Assembly: GCA_965242575.1 (NCBI GenBank)
Contig: OZ251461.1
Location: 992,001-1,056,000 of the forward strand
Length of the DNA: 64,000 nt
Reading direction: 5' to 3'
From: JANQOH01 sp965242575
GTDB lineage: Bacteria; Pseudomonadota; Alphaproteobacteria; UBA7887
Numbering within the stretch: the stretch's first letter is position 1; every line of letters starts with the position of its first letter. The position numbers and the translations under genes were made by a program. The notes beneath the pieces are model-generated. The model did no database searches, was not told where the DNA came from, and saw only the letters and a program-made list of their open reading frames with translations. Below are positions 35,147 through 43,247 of this stretch, piece after piece.

Positions 35147-35425
35147 ATGATGGACACGACCTTCGACACGCTGGAGGCCGCCGAGGCCCTCTCCCGCGCC
35201 GGGCTCCAGGAGCGTCACGCCAAGGCCATCGCCGTGACCGTGCGCAAGGCGGTGAGCGAGGGCGTGGCGACGAAGGCGGACATTCGCGAGCTCGACGCCA
35301 AGATCGACGTTTTGAAGGCCAACGTTGGCGCGATCAAGGCCGAGCTCGGCGCCATCAGGTGGATTCTCGGCTTCATGCTCGCGGTCGTCCTGGCGATGGC
35401 GGGGCGCATGTTCGGCGTCCTCTGA
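35147..35425 (+). CDS. Small DUF1640-like coiled-coil membrane protein
   Basis: A 92-residue protein. It opens FDTLEAAEALSRAGLQERHAKAI, has a short coiled coil (DIRELDAKIDVLKANVG) and ends in one transmembrane helix (LGFMLAVVLAMAGRMF). This is the pattern of DUF1640/CCDC90-like small proteins. The start at 35147 (ATG ATG) is chosen on similarity of the opening; no ribosome-binding site is clear. It lies 40 bp right of the MITE-like element. Function unknown. Confidence 0.68.
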   Translation: MMDTTFDTLEAAEALSRAGLQERHAKAIAVTVRKAVSEGVATKADIRELDAKIDVLKANVGAIKAELGAIRWILGFMLAVVLAMAGRMFGVL

Positions 35426-35432
35426 TACGCGG

Positions 35433-35924
35433 TCAGTCGAACTCCTCGCCGGGGTAGGCGCCCCACAGGCTGCGGCGGAGCATCCAGCCGCGGAAGTCCT
35501 CCAGCCGCACCTCGCACCAGTCCGCGCGGCAGCGGTAGAGGCGCCCGCGCACGCCGGTCTCGGCGCGCGCCAGCAGCGGCGCGGCGAAGTCGGGGCGGCT
35601 GCGCAGCGCGGCCTCGCCGCCGGCCACCACGACCGTCCGCCGGCCCGACAGCAGCGCCTTGTGGATCCAGCCCTCGGCGCCGTCGCGGTCGCGGACGCGC
35701 CGCCATTGTTCGAACTCCCCTACGACCTCCACCGGCATCGCCCGCCGCAGGAAGACCCATGCGACGGGGTAGCGGAATCCGGGGCCGGTGCGCAGGTTGG
35801 CGCGGTCGGCCGCGAGGCTCACGAACCGCGGCAGCGGCAGGCCGCTCGGCCCGGTTTCGGCCGCCGGCGCGGCCGGCGCGGCGAACAGGAGCGCGAGGAC
35901 TGCGGCGGCGGCGCGGAGGGGCAT
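35433..35924 (-). CDS. Exported SH3-domain protein
   Basis: A 163-residue periplasmic protein with a signal peptide (MPLRAAAAVLALLFAAPAAPAA) and two bacterial SH3-like motifs: ANLRTGPGFRYPVAWVF..WRRVRDRDGAEGWIHKALL and then EAALRSRPDFAAPLLARAE..WCEVRLEDFRGWMLR. Such proteins bind peptidoglycan or help envelope enzymes. The start is at the signal peptide; upstream in-frame codons give no sensible sequence. It is divergent from the hydroxyacid dehydrogenase gene and convergent with the DUF1640-like gene (7 bp gap). Confidence 0.82.
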   Translation of the reverse strand: MPLRAAAAVLALLFAAPAAPAAETGPSGLPLPRFVSLAADRANLRTGPGFRYPVAWVFLRRAMPVEVVGEFEQWRRVRDRDGAEGWIHKALLSGRRTVVVAGGEAALRSRPDFAAPLLARAETGVRGRLYRCRADWCEVRLEDFRGWMLRRSLWGAYPGEEFD

Positions 35925-36085
35925 GGCGGGTTTCGATATAGTCCGGCGCGCCCGGCCGGCCAGCGGGGACCGGCCAGCGGGCGGGCGCGGTTTGCCGCCC
36001 GCCGGCAAGTCTGCTACGCAGGCGCCGGCGGCGATCACCGCCGTTTCGCGACCGCAGTTCCGCAACCGCCTCGAGGGGCCGCGCG

Positions 36086-37072
36086 ATGACCCGCCGCAAG
36101 CCCGTGGTCGTCGTGACCCGCAAACTGCCCCAGGCCGTCGAAACGCGGATGATGGAGCTGTTCGACGCGCGGCTGAACGAGGAGGACCGGCCCATGTCGT
36201 CCGCCGAACTGGCGGCGGCGGCGGGGGAGGCCGACGTTCTGGCGCCGACGGTGACCGACCGCATCGACGCCCGGGTGATCGACGCGGCGGGCGGGCGGCT
36301 GCGGCTGATCGCCAGCTACGGCGCCGGGGTCGACCACATCGACCTCAAGCGGGCGCGCGAGCGCGGGGTCGCGGTGACCAACACGCCGGGGGTCCTCACC
36401 GAGGACACGGCCGACATGACAATGGCGCTGATCCTCGCCGTCCCGCGCCGGCTGGCCGAGGGCGAGCGTCTGGTCCGCAGCGGCGAATGGCGGGGCTGGG
36501 GGCCGACCTCCATGCTCGGCCACCGCATCGGCGGCAAGCGGCTCGGCATCGTCGGCATGGGCCGCGTCGGCGCGGCGGTGGCGCGGCGCGCCCGGGGCTT
36601 CGGCGTCGCCGTCCACTACCACAACCGCCGCCGCGCCCCGCGCGAGCTGGAGCGCGAACTCGAGGCGACCTGGTGGGCGAGCCTCGACCAGATGCTGGCG
36701 CGGATGGACATCGTTTCGGTCAACTGCCCGCGCACCCCGGCGACGTTCCACCTGCTTTCGGCGCGCCGGCTGGCGCTGCTGCAACCCCACGCCTACGTCG
36801 TCAACACCTCGCGCGGCGAGGCGATCGACGAGGCGGCGCTGGCGCGCCTGCTGCGCGACGGGCGCATCGCCGGCGCCGGCCTCGACGTGTTCGAGCACGA
36901 ACCGGCGATCGACCGCAGGCTGGTGGCGATGGAGAACGTCGTCCTCCTGCCGCACATGGCGTCGGCGACCATCGAGGGGCGGCTCGACGCCGGCGACCGG
37001 GTCATCGTCAACATCAAGAGTTTCGTCGACGGCCACACGCCGCCCGACCGGGTGCTGACGGAGGAGATGTAA
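36086..37072 (+). CDS. D-2-hydroxyacid dehydrogenase (glyoxylate/hydroxypyruvate reductase type)
   Basis: NAD(P)-dependent dehydrogenase of 328 residues. The substrate loop is IASYGAGVDHID, the Rossmann motif is LGIVGMGRVGAAVARRA, and the catalytic triad is Arg in NTSRGE, Glu in DVFEHEP and His in LLPHMASAT. The set TNTPGVLTEDTADMTMALIL matches alphaproteobacterial D-glycerate dehydrogenases. It could act in serine-cycle, photorespiratory-like or glycerate metabolism. The gene starts 161 bp from the divergent SH3-protein start. Confidence 0.9.
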   Translation: MTRRKPVVVVTRKLPQAVETRMMELFDARLNEEDRPMSSAELAAAAGEADVLAPTVTDRIDARVIDAAGGRLRLIASYGAGVDHIDLKRARERGVAVTNTPGVLTEDTADMTMALILAVPRRLAEGERLVRSGEWRGWGPTSMLGHRIGGKRLGIVGMGRVGAAVARRARGFGVAVHYHNRRRAPRELERELEATWWASLDQMLARMDIVSVNCPRTPATFHLLSARRLALLQPHAYVVNTSRGEAIDEAALARLLRDGRIAGAGLDVFEHEPAIDRRLVAMENVVLLPHMASATIEGRLDAGDRVIVNIKSFVDGHTPPDRVLTEEM

Positions 37073-37169
37073 CCGCCGCCGCGGCGTTCGCCGCCCGCCC
37101 GCCCCGGCCCCCTTCGCCGAACCGGCCGCGAGGGCGGTTCGGGAGGCGCGGGTTGCGCTTCCGGGCCTT

Positions 37170-37240
37170 GCGAGGGGCGGACCATGGTCCTCTTCCGCGG
37201 GACCTCTTTTCGCGCTTCAATTGGAGGGAACGCTCCACGA
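37170..37240. repeat. Dispersed diverged repeat, copy 1
   Basis: The segment around GGTCCTCTTCCGCGG (37186-37200) is repeated near 50799-50870 (GGTCCTCTTCCGCGG at 50815-50829). Similar flanks occur on both sides: AGGGGC.. before, and GCTTCAAT.. then TCCACG after. Both copies lie in intergenic sequence before a gene (the gp27-like gene and the SDR). They may be remains of a mobile or structural RNA-like unit. Confidence 0.6.
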
Positions 37241-37254
37241 ACAGGATCGATCCC

Positions 37255-38229
37255 ATGCCCGACCCCTATCCCGCCCCCGCCCTGCACACGTCCGGCCGCC
37301 CCAACAACATCGACCGCCTCCCCGAAGAACTCCGCGACCGCATCGACGCCCTCCTCGCCGAAGGCGTCCCCCAGGCCGAAATCCTCGAACGCATGGAGCG
37401 CCCCCTCGCCGACGCAGGCGCCCCGCCCCTCTCCTCCTCCGGACTCAGCCGCTACGCCCGCCGCGGCGAGCGCGCGCAATACTGGATCGAGGAGACCCGC
37501 CTCCTCGCCGAGGCCGTCCGCGCCCGCCCCCCGGACGCACCCGGAGACGGCGAGAGCGCCCGCGACATTGCCCCGGCCGCGCGCGACATGCTCCGCGCCC
37601 TCGTCCTCGCCGCGCTGGTCCGCGAGACCGAGCGCAAGGACGAGGACGGCGAGGCCGCCCCCGACCCGCACACCCTCGACACCCTGTCGCGCGTCCTGTT
37701 GCGCGTCGAGCGCATCGAGCGCGAGGCGCGCCGCGACGAGCGGGAGGACCGCGAGGCGGAGCGGGCCGAAGCCGCGGCGGCGGCGGAGCCGACGCCGTGG
37801 GAGCGCCGCGAGCGCGCGGGCCGCATGCTCCGCCAGGTGGTCAAGGACGTCTACGGCCACGACATGGACGCGTCCGACGCGGCGCGGTCGGCGCAGGCGT
37901 GGGTCGAAGGCACGGACCTTCCGGCGACGGTGCGCGAGGAGTATTTCGTGGCTTACGGGACGCTTCCGCCGAAGTGCCTGGCGACGCTTGCGGAGCAGCG
38001 GCGCCTGGGTCTGTCGGGTCCGTCTGCGATCCCGCAATTCGTGGGCGCGCGCCCCGGCCACCCGCCGCCGCCGCCGAAACTGCGGGGCTTCGTCCCGGAA
38101 CTCCCGGAATGGGGCCTGGGTCCGCTCCCCGAGGCGGCGCGGGCGGCGGCTGTGGCGGCCTACGGCGCCGAGGCCGTCCCGGTTCTCCCGGAATCGGGCA
38201 TAACCGCCCGCGCCGCCGCCGCCGCGTAG
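37255..38229 (+). CDS. Phage Mu gp27-like (DUF3486) protein with long C-terminal extension
   Basis: A 324-residue protein. Its first about 130 residues resemble Mu-like phage protein gp27/DUF3486, a small DNA-packaging-associated protein: GRPNNIDRLPEELRDRIDAL, then PLSSSGLSRYARR, then RDMLRALVLAALV. A charged coiled coil (ERIEREARRDEREDREAER) and a Pro/Ala-rich tail without known match follow. No other phage genes are nearby, so it is an orphan or domesticated piece. The ATG at 37255 has GGAGGG about 25 bp upstream and no closer site. Its 3' end carries a 23-bp word repeated just downstream. Confidence 0.65.
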   Translation: MPDPYPAPALHTSGRPNNIDRLPEELRDRIDALLAEGVPQAEILERMERPLADAGAPPLSSSGLSRYARRGERAQYWIEETRLLAEAVRARPPDAPGDGESARDIAPAARDMLRALVLAALVRETERKDEDGEAAPDPHTLDTLSRVLLRVERIEREARRDEREDREAERAEAAAAAEPTPWERRERAGRMLRQVVKDVYGHDMDASDAARSAQAWVEGTDLPATVREEYFVAYGTLPPKCLATLAEQRRLGLSGPSAIPQFVGARPGHPPPPPKLRGFVPELPEWGLGPLPEAARAAAVAAYGAEAVPVLPESGITARAAAAA

Positions 38230-38327
38230 ACGGACGCGCTCCTGGGAGCGCCGGCGTCCCGCCGGCCTCGCGCGAAGCGCGACGCTGCGCCGCCGTCCCC
38301 GCGCGCCGTCCCGGTTCTCCCGGAATC
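38173..38327. repeat. 23-bp direct repeat at the gp27-like gene end
   Basis: GCCGTCCCGGTTCTCCCGG.. occurs at 38173-38195 inside the end of the gp27-like gene and again at 38305-38327 in the gap. Between them lies a hairpin-rich piece (about 38240-38266) whose sequence CCTGGGAGCGCCGGCG resembles the inner arm of the MITE-like element at 34979. A small palindromic unit may have inserted and duplicated its target. Confidence 0.6.
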
Positions 38328-38375
38328 CCGCATCCCGGAATCCATCCCCCCGGGCGCGCCCGCCGGCGCCGCGCC

Positions 38376-39434
38376 TCAGAACACCGGGACGATGTCGTTC
38401 GGATCGAACGCCACCGTCTCCCCGTCGATCCCGATCTCCGGGATCGCCGGAAACGCGACGTCGTAGCCCTCGAGTATCCCCTTCATCCGCAGCACCGCCG
38501 CGCGCCAGTTCTCGCGGCGCTCCTCCATGTCGAGAAGCCCCAGCCCCGCGCCCGCCGCCTCCGTCTCGAGCAGGCGGTGGGCGGGGAGGAAGCCTTCCGG
38601 CAGGTCCCAGAATTCCGCCGGCGGCTCGTAGAGGATGCCGGACAGGAAGACGTAGCCGGCGCGGATCTGGCGCGTGATCGTCGCCTTGTCGTCCGCGCCC
38701 AGCGTCGGCAGCAGGTTGCGCAGCACCGCCATGCAGACGGCGAGATGGCGCGCCTCGTCCTTGCCGATGAAGCGGAACGCCTCCTTCAACGCCGGAATCG
38801 TCGACCGCCGGTGCATGCCGTGGAACAGCGTCGCCGCCGCCAGCTCGCCCATCAGGAAGGCGGTGAACAGGATCGCCAGCGGATATTTCGGGACGGCGTG
38901 CTTGAAGCCCTCCCAATACCGCGCGCCGTTGCGGTGGTACCAGAGCACGTTGTTGCGCGCGAGCCGGCCGAGCGCGGTCGCCGGCGCGTGGTCGAACGGC
39001 CCGCCCGGCGTGAGCCGCCCGATGACCCGCTGGCACACTTCCTCGTGGTTCACCTCGTCGCGGACGATGGAGAAGAAGCACTTGCGGACCGGGTCCTCCT
39101 CGCGCTTCTCGTAAGTGCGGATCATCGCCCTGGCGAACACCGCCGGCCCCGAACTGTCGAACACGCCGAGCAGCGCGAACCAGTAGGCGATGGCGTAGCG
39201 CTGGTCGGGCGCGAAGTCCTCCGGCCGCAGCGTGTCCCACGGCAGCGCCGCCGGCGACCAGCCCGGATCCCGCGATTGTTCGTAGATCTCGACGAGTTTC
39301 GGCGTCTCCACCCGCCATTCGATCGGGAAGATGTTGTCCTCGGGGAAGGGCGGCGGCGCCTCCAGCGCGGCGAGGAGCCGCGCGGCGTCCGGCGGGGCGG
39401 GGACGTCCGCCGCCGCCGGACTCGCGCCGTGCAT
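38376..39434 (-). CDS. Ferritin-like diiron protein
   Basis: A 352-residue helical protein with two E-x-x-H-type metal sites, RDEVNHEEVC and GKDEARHLAVC, plus acidic residues on neighbouring helices (LMGELAAATLFHGM). This is the ligand arrangement of ferritin-like diiron oxygenases and oxidases. There is no signal peptide or membrane segment. A SRPBCC protein and an extradiol-dioxygenase-like protein follow upstream on the same strand, so a small oxidative pathway is possible. The substrate is not predictable. Confidence 0.72.
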   Translation of the reverse strand: MHGASPAAADVPAPPDAARLLAALEAPPPFPEDNIFPIEWRVETPKLVEIYEQSRDPGWSPAALPWDTLRPEDFAPDQRYAIAYWFALLGVFDSSGPAVFARAMIRTYEKREEDPVRKCFFSIVRDEVNHEEVCQRVIGRLTPGGPFDHAPATALGRLARNNVLWYHRNGARYWEGFKHAVPKYPLAILFTAFLMGELAAATLFHGMHRRSTIPALKEAFRFIGKDEARHLAVCMAVLRNLLPTLGADDKATITRQIRAGYVFLSGILYEPPAEFWDLPEGFLPAHRLLETEAAGAGLGLLDMEERRENWRAAVLRMKGILEGYDVAFPAIPEIGIDGETVAFDPNDIVPVF

Positions 39435-39455
39435 CGCCGCTCCCGCGGCGCCGGC

Positions 39456-39995
39456 CTAGAACTCGACCAGCGACTTCAGGTTTGCGAGCGAATCCGCATA
39501 GACGCCCTCGAGCGCCTGGGAGATCCCCACGCCGCCGTCCTCGGGGTAGGCCGAGGCGAGGATCGTCGCCCGCCAGTGGACCACCGCCGTGTCCGCGGTC
39601 GGGCCGGGGGTGGCCCAGACCGTCGAGCGGTATTGCGCGTCGGTCAGGAAGCCCTCGGTCATCTCGTAGGTGTAGAGCGTCGGCCCCTTGACGCTCATGA
39701 CCTCGACCACCTCGCCCAGGTCGCCGCCGAGCTGCAATTTGCGGACGCTGCCGAGCTCGCCGTTACCCTCGGTGTATTCGCAGGTCAGCACCACGGGGAT
39801 CCACTTGGTGAGATCGCAATAGCCGCCGTATTCCGCCCAGATCGCCTGCGGGCTGCCGACGATCTCGATGGATTCGTGGATGGCGATGCTCTCGCCATAG
39901 GTCACGTCCGCCTGCGCTGCGCCGGCGGCGGCCAGCGCCATCGCGCCGCCCGCGAGAGCCCCGGCGACCCGCGCCGGCGCGTCGATGCCCCTCAT
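39456..39995 (-). CDS. Exported SRPBCC/polyketide-cyclase-like protein
   Basis: A 179-residue protein with a cleavable signal peptide (GALAGGAMALAAAGAAQA) followed by one START-like helix-grip domain (SIEIVGSPQAIWAEYGGYCDL, then TEGNGELGSVRKLQLGG, then YTYEMTEGFLTDAQYRSTV). Such domains bind hydrophobic ligands. A strong GGAGGAG site precedes the ATG. It lies 21 bp from the diiron gene, so they are probably co-transcribed. Export of an SRPBCC domain is unusual but known. Confidence 0.78.
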   Translation of the reverse strand: MRGIDAPARVAGALAGGAMALAAAGAAQADVTYGESIAIHESIEIVGSPQAIWAEYGGYCDLTKWIPVVLTCEYTEGNGELGSVRKLQLGGDLGEVVEVMSVKGPTLYTYEMTEGFLTDAQYRSTVWATPGPTADTAVVHWRATILASAYPEDGGVGISQALEGVYADSLANLKSLVEF

Positions 39996-40058
39996 GAAAC
40001 TCCTCCCCCAAGGTCCGGTGTGGATGGCGGGCGCGGACCCCCGCGCCGCGGCGGCAAT

Positions 40059-40949
40059 CTATTCGGCGCGCCCGCCGATGGCAAACGCCGCCGCGGTCGC
40101 CGGCCGGTGGCGGCGATGGCCCCACAGGCTGCGGATGTCGCCCTTCTCCGCCCGCGCCGAATCGGCGACCAGCCGCCCGCCCCAGCCGTACTCCAGCATG
40201 AAGCCCGAAGGCGTGTTCATGTAGAACGAGACCACCCGGTCGTTGGAGTGCCGGCCCAGGGTCAGCGCCACCCGCCCGTCCTCGGCGAGCGCCATGTCGT
40301 AGGCTTCGCCCACGTCGTCGAGCGCGTCCAGCTCCACCATCGCGTGGTTCAGTTTCGGCGCCGCGCCGCCGAACACGGCGATGGCGTGGTGGCGCGCGTT
40401 GCAGCGCAGGAAGCGCGCCTCGGTGGGCGCCTCGCGCCAGTCGGTCACGCGGAAGCCGAGCGCGTCGCGGTAGAACGCCGCGCAGCCCGCCGGGTCGCCG
40501 GCGTGGACCGCGATATGGCCCAGGCCCAGCGCGCCGGACCGGAACCCCGACATCGGCCGCCCCGGCGCGAACCCGCCGCCCGCCGGATCCAGGCCGTGGA
40601 ACAGCTCCGCTCGGCGCCCGTCCGGGTCGGCGCAATGGACCATGCCCGCGACCCCGCGCAGCGCGCGCTCGGCCGCGGTCGATCCGGCCACGGCCGCGCC
40701 CCGGCCCTCCAGCGCCGCCGCGAGCGCGTCGAGTTCGTCCGGCCCCGCGACCTCCCAGCCGTAGAACGCGCCGCCGTCGCGCGCGGCGGGCGCGACGATC
40801 AGCCGCCGCCCCGACTCGTCGATGCGGTAGGCCGCCGCGCCGCCGCCGGCCTCGACCTCCTCCATTCCCAGCAGGCCGGTCGCGAAGGGCCGCCACGCCG
40901 CCGCGTCCGCCGCGCCGATGCCGACGTAGCCCAGTCCCAGAACGCCCAT
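40059..40949 (-). CDS. Extradiol ring-cleavage dioxygenase-like VOC protein (BphC type)
   Basis: A 296-residue two-domain VOC protein. The iron ligands of type I extradiol dioxygenases are visible in the C-terminal module: His in LGHIAVHAG, His in KLNHAMVEL and Glu in GFMLEYGW. The N-terminal module lacks ligands, as in BphC. Also present are RHSNDRVVSFYMNTPSGF and the closing DIRSLWGHRR. It may cleave catechol-like compounds. No ring-hydroxylating dioxygenase is adjacent, so the pathway is unclear. Confidence 0.85.
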   Translation of the reverse strand: MGVLGLGYVGIGAADAAAWRPFATGLLGMEEVEAGGGAAAYRIDESGRRLIVAPAARDGGAFYGWEVAGPDELDALAAALEGRGAAVAGSTAAERALRGVAGMVHCADPDGRRAELFHGLDPAGGGFAPGRPMSGFRSGALGLGHIAVHAGDPAGCAAFYRDALGFRVTDWREAPTEARFLRCNARHHAIAVFGGAAPKLNHAMVELDALDDVGEAYDMALAEDGRVALTLGRHSNDRVVSFYMNTPSGFMLEYGWGGRLVADSARAEKGDIRSLWGHRRHRPATAAAFAIGGRAE

Positions 40950-41049
40950 GCCGCCCCCGTCCGTCCGCCGTCCGCGCCGCGACTATCCGCCCCCGTCCGC
41001 GCCGGCGCAAGCCGGTTCGCGCCGCCGCGCCGCGCGACAAGGAAACGTC

Positions 41050-41079
41050 TTGACAAATCCTTTCCGATATGCTTATACT
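41050..41079 (+). promoter_or_regulatory. Promoter of the NHLP peptide locus
   Basis: TTGACA (41050-41055) and TATACT (41074-41079) are 18 bp apart, a near-consensus sigma70 promoter 93 bp before the first precursor gene. The spacer contains GATATGCTTATA, a 12-bp word also present in the metY promoter region (11364-11375). The long leader of about 85 nt leaves room for post-transcriptional control. Confidence 0.78.
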
Positions 41080-41171
41080 CCCCATCGAGGCGTGTCGAAC
41101 TGGACGAACGCGCTATCGACGGCGCGTAGCTTGTTTTGTCTTGCAACGTATCGACCGGAGGAGCCAGCGCC

Positions 41172-41528
41172 ATGCGCGAGAACGGATCGGGAGACTTCGA
41201 AAGCCTGTTCGAGGACATCTGGGCCCGCCACATGGAGGACGAGGACTTCCACGAACGGATCGACGAAGACCCGCGCGAGGTGCTCGCCGAAAAGGGCCTC
41301 GAACTGCCGCGCAACATCGATCTCCGCGTCCACGCGAACACCGCCGATACGCTGTTCGTCGTCTTCCCGCCCGACCCGAACGGCTTTCTGTCGGACGAGA
41401 CGCTGCGCGCCATCGCCGGCGGCGCCACCGCCGCGTCGCTCGGTTTCGCCAGTTCGTTCGGCAGCCTCCCCAGCAGCGTGAGCACCGCCGGCTGTTCGGC
41501 CCTCGCGCCGGGCGCCGAGGAGGGCTGA
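41172..41528 (+). CDS. NHLP-family peptide natural-product precursor
   Basis: A 118-residue precursor. Residues 1-82 are a nitrile-hydratase-alpha-like leader (FESLFEDIWARHMEDEDFHE, DPREVLAEKGLELP, RVHANTADTLFVVFPP). The leader ends at a double glycine (AIAGG, residues 83-84), the usual cut site for the C39 peptidase of the exporter. The 34-residue core is rich in Ser (8), with 2 Thr and one Cys (Cys108), which would suit lanthionine or azol(in)e chemistry. The ATG at 41172 has GGAGGAG upstream. No modifying enzyme is encoded in the locus, so the mature structure is unknown. Confidence 0.82.
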   Translation: MRENGSGDFESLFEDIWARHMEDEDFHERIDEDPREVLAEKGLELPRNIDLRVHANTADTLFVVFPPDPNGFLSDETLRAIAGGATAASLGFASSFGSLPSSVSTAGCSALAPGAEEG

Positions 41529-41638
41529 CCGATGGCCGCAATCCCTCGCGCCGGTCCGCGCGGCGGCGCCCCGCTTGCGCGGCCGCGCGGAACCGCCTAA
41601 TTGTCGCGGCGAACCGCGTCCGCCAGGGAGTGACCGAG

Positions 41639-41875
41639 ATGGCCGCCGACAAGCCTTCCGCCGAGCTGACCCCCGAACAGATCGAGAAGGGCCAGCAGAT
41701 CTACGCCGACATCGTGGCCAGATACTACGGAGACCCGGAGTTCAAGGCCAGGGTCGACGCCGACCCCACCGGCGCCCTCAAGGCCGAGGGCTTCGTGGTC
41801 CCCGACGGCGCCAGGGTCCAGCTGCTGTTCAATACCGAGAACCTCCTGCACATCGTCCTGCCCGCGTCGAAATAG
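41639..41875 (+). CDS. NHLP leader-only protein
   Basis: A 78-residue second member of the leader family (IYADIVARYYGDPEFKARVD, LKAEGFVVPDGARVQLLFN). It stops at LLHIVLPASK, exactly where the leader of such precursors ends, with no GG site and no core. It is not a frameshifted gene in any obvious way: the TAG is followed by non-coding sequence. It could be a regulatory or chaperone-like decoy leader, a nitrile-hydratase-alpha remnant or a precursor that lost its core. AGGGAG lies 9 bp before the ATG. Confidence 0.75.
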   Translation: MAADKPSAELTPEQIEKGQQIYADIVARYYGDPEFKARVDADPTGALKAEGFVVPDGARVQLLFNTENLLHIVLPASK

Positions 41876-41904
41876 TGCGCGCGCCCGCGCGGCGGCGGCA
41901 AGCG

Positions 41905-41919
41905 CCCCCCCCCCCCCCC
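41905..41919. repeat. Poly-C tract (15)
   Basis: Fifteen C lie in the gap between the leader-only protein and the export genes, followed by GCGCGCGCCGGA and a GGGGGG run that can pair with it. It may act as an RNA hairpin between precursor and export genes, lowering expression of the exporters, or vary in length by slippage. Confidence 0.75.
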
Positions 41920-41999
41920 GCGCGCGCCGGAGGGGGGCGGGGCGCGGCGATTCGTGGTAAGGGTCGCGCCGCCCATCCGGGGCGCGGGGCGGTGACGTC

Positions 42000-43247
42000 A
42001 TGAGCAGTCCGTTTCGACAGGCGGCGCTGAAGCGCCTCTCGAGCCCCGAGGAGCTCGACCGCTCGCTCGCCGTGACCGGCTCCAAGCGCTGGATCGCCGC
42101 GGCGACCCTGTTCGTCATCGCCGCCCTGACGGTCTTCTGGTCGCTGGTCGGCGAGGTGTCGAGCTACGTCCCCTCGCAGGGGATCCTCCTGAACCGGGGC
42201 GGCGCCGTCGTCGACGCCGTGGCGACCGGCAACGGCGCCCTCACGCGCATCGTCCCGGCGGTGGGCGACCGGGTGGAGGCCGGCGAGGTGGTGGGCGAAA
42301 TGGCCAATTTCGAGACCATGGAGCGCTACCGCGGCGCGCTCGCCCTGGTCGAGGAGCGGAGGACGGGCCTCGCCGAACTCAACGCCTCCATCGCCGAGGA
42401 GGAGGCGCTGATCGCCGAAAACCTGGCGCGGCGGCGCGCGCGGCTGGCCGAACTGGAGCGCAGCGGCCGCGCCGCGGTGGACGCCGCCCGCGCCCGCCTC
42501 GAGGACCACGAGCGCCTGTTCGAGGAGCGCGTCGTCACCCGCGTCACCGTCGAGCGCAGCCAGCAGGCGCTGGACCGCGCCCGGCGCGAGCTCTTCGCCA
42601 CCCTGCGCGAGCGCGACGACCTCGAGGCGAACGAACTCCAGCGCGACAACGAGCGCCGCCGCCGCGTTTCGGAGGCCGAGGCGCGGCTCCAGGCGGCGGA
42701 GCGCGCGGCCAACGAGATCTCCGCGCAGATCGAAACCCAGCGCGTGCCCGCGCCGGTGTCCGGCGTCGTCAGCGAGATCAAGGCCGCGGTCGGCGCCATC
42801 CTCCAGCCCGGCCAAGCCGTGGTCAGCATCGAGACGGGGGCGGAGCAGCTCGAAATGCTCATCTACCTGCCCGCCGCCGAAGGCAAGCGGGTCGAGCCCG
42901 GCATGGAGGCGCTGGTGTCGCCCAGCACCGTGCGGCGCGAGGAATACGGCGCGCTCAAGGGCGTCGTCGAGAGCGTGTCCGCGTTCCCCGCCAGCCTCGA
43001 GAGCATCGTCGCCACCCTCCAGAACCGCAATCTCGCGCAGAGCCTGTCGCGGAGCGGCCCGCTCTACGCCGGGCGCGTCTCGCTCGTTCCCGACCCCGCC
43101 ACCGCGAGCGGCTTCGCCTGGACATCGCCCAAGGCGGCGAGCGAAACCCTGACCGCGGGCACCCTCGCCACGGCGGAGGTCAAGACCGGCGGGCGGGCGC
43201 CGATCTCCCTCGCGATCCCGCTCGTCAAGGAGACGCTGGGGCTTTGA
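42000..43247 (+). CDS. NHLM-system HlyD-family membrane fusion protein
   Basis: A 415-residue periplasmic adaptor for peptide export. A short cytoplasmic start and one transmembrane helix (WIAAATLFVIAALTVFWSL, about residues 35-55) lead to a lipoyl-like half (GNGALTRIVPAVGDRVEAGEVVG), a long alpha-hairpin coiled coil (about 100-250) and the second lipoyl half with VPAPVSGVVSEIKAAVGAILQPGQ. The stop overlaps the TTG start of the exporter gene. Together with the next two genes it forms the export triad typical of NHLP loci. Confidence 0.85.
   Translation: MSSPFRQAALKRLSSPEELDRSLAVTGSKRWIAAATLFVIAALTVFWSLVGEVSSYVPSQGILLNRGGAVVDAVATGNGALTRIVPAVGDRVEAGEVVGEMANFETMERYRGALALVEERRTGLAELNASIAEEEALIAENLARRRARLAELERSGRAAVDAARARLEDHERLFEERVVTRVTVERSQQALDRARRELFATLRERDDLEANELQRDNERRRRVSEAEARLQAAERAANEISAQIETQRVPAPVSGVVSEIKAAVGAILQPGQAVVSIETGAEQLEMLIYLPAAEGKRVEPGMEALVSPSTVRREEYGALKGVVESVSAFPASLESIVATLQNRNLAQSLSRSGPLYAGRVSLVPDPATASGFAWTSPKAASETLTAGTLATAEVKTGGRAPISLAIPLVKETLGL

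Noticed and set aside
37221..41129. Very long plus-strand frame of about 1300 codons
   Set aside because: It is low-complexity sequence opposite the diiron, SRPBCC and dioxygenase-like genes; its codon pattern is a shadow of those genes.
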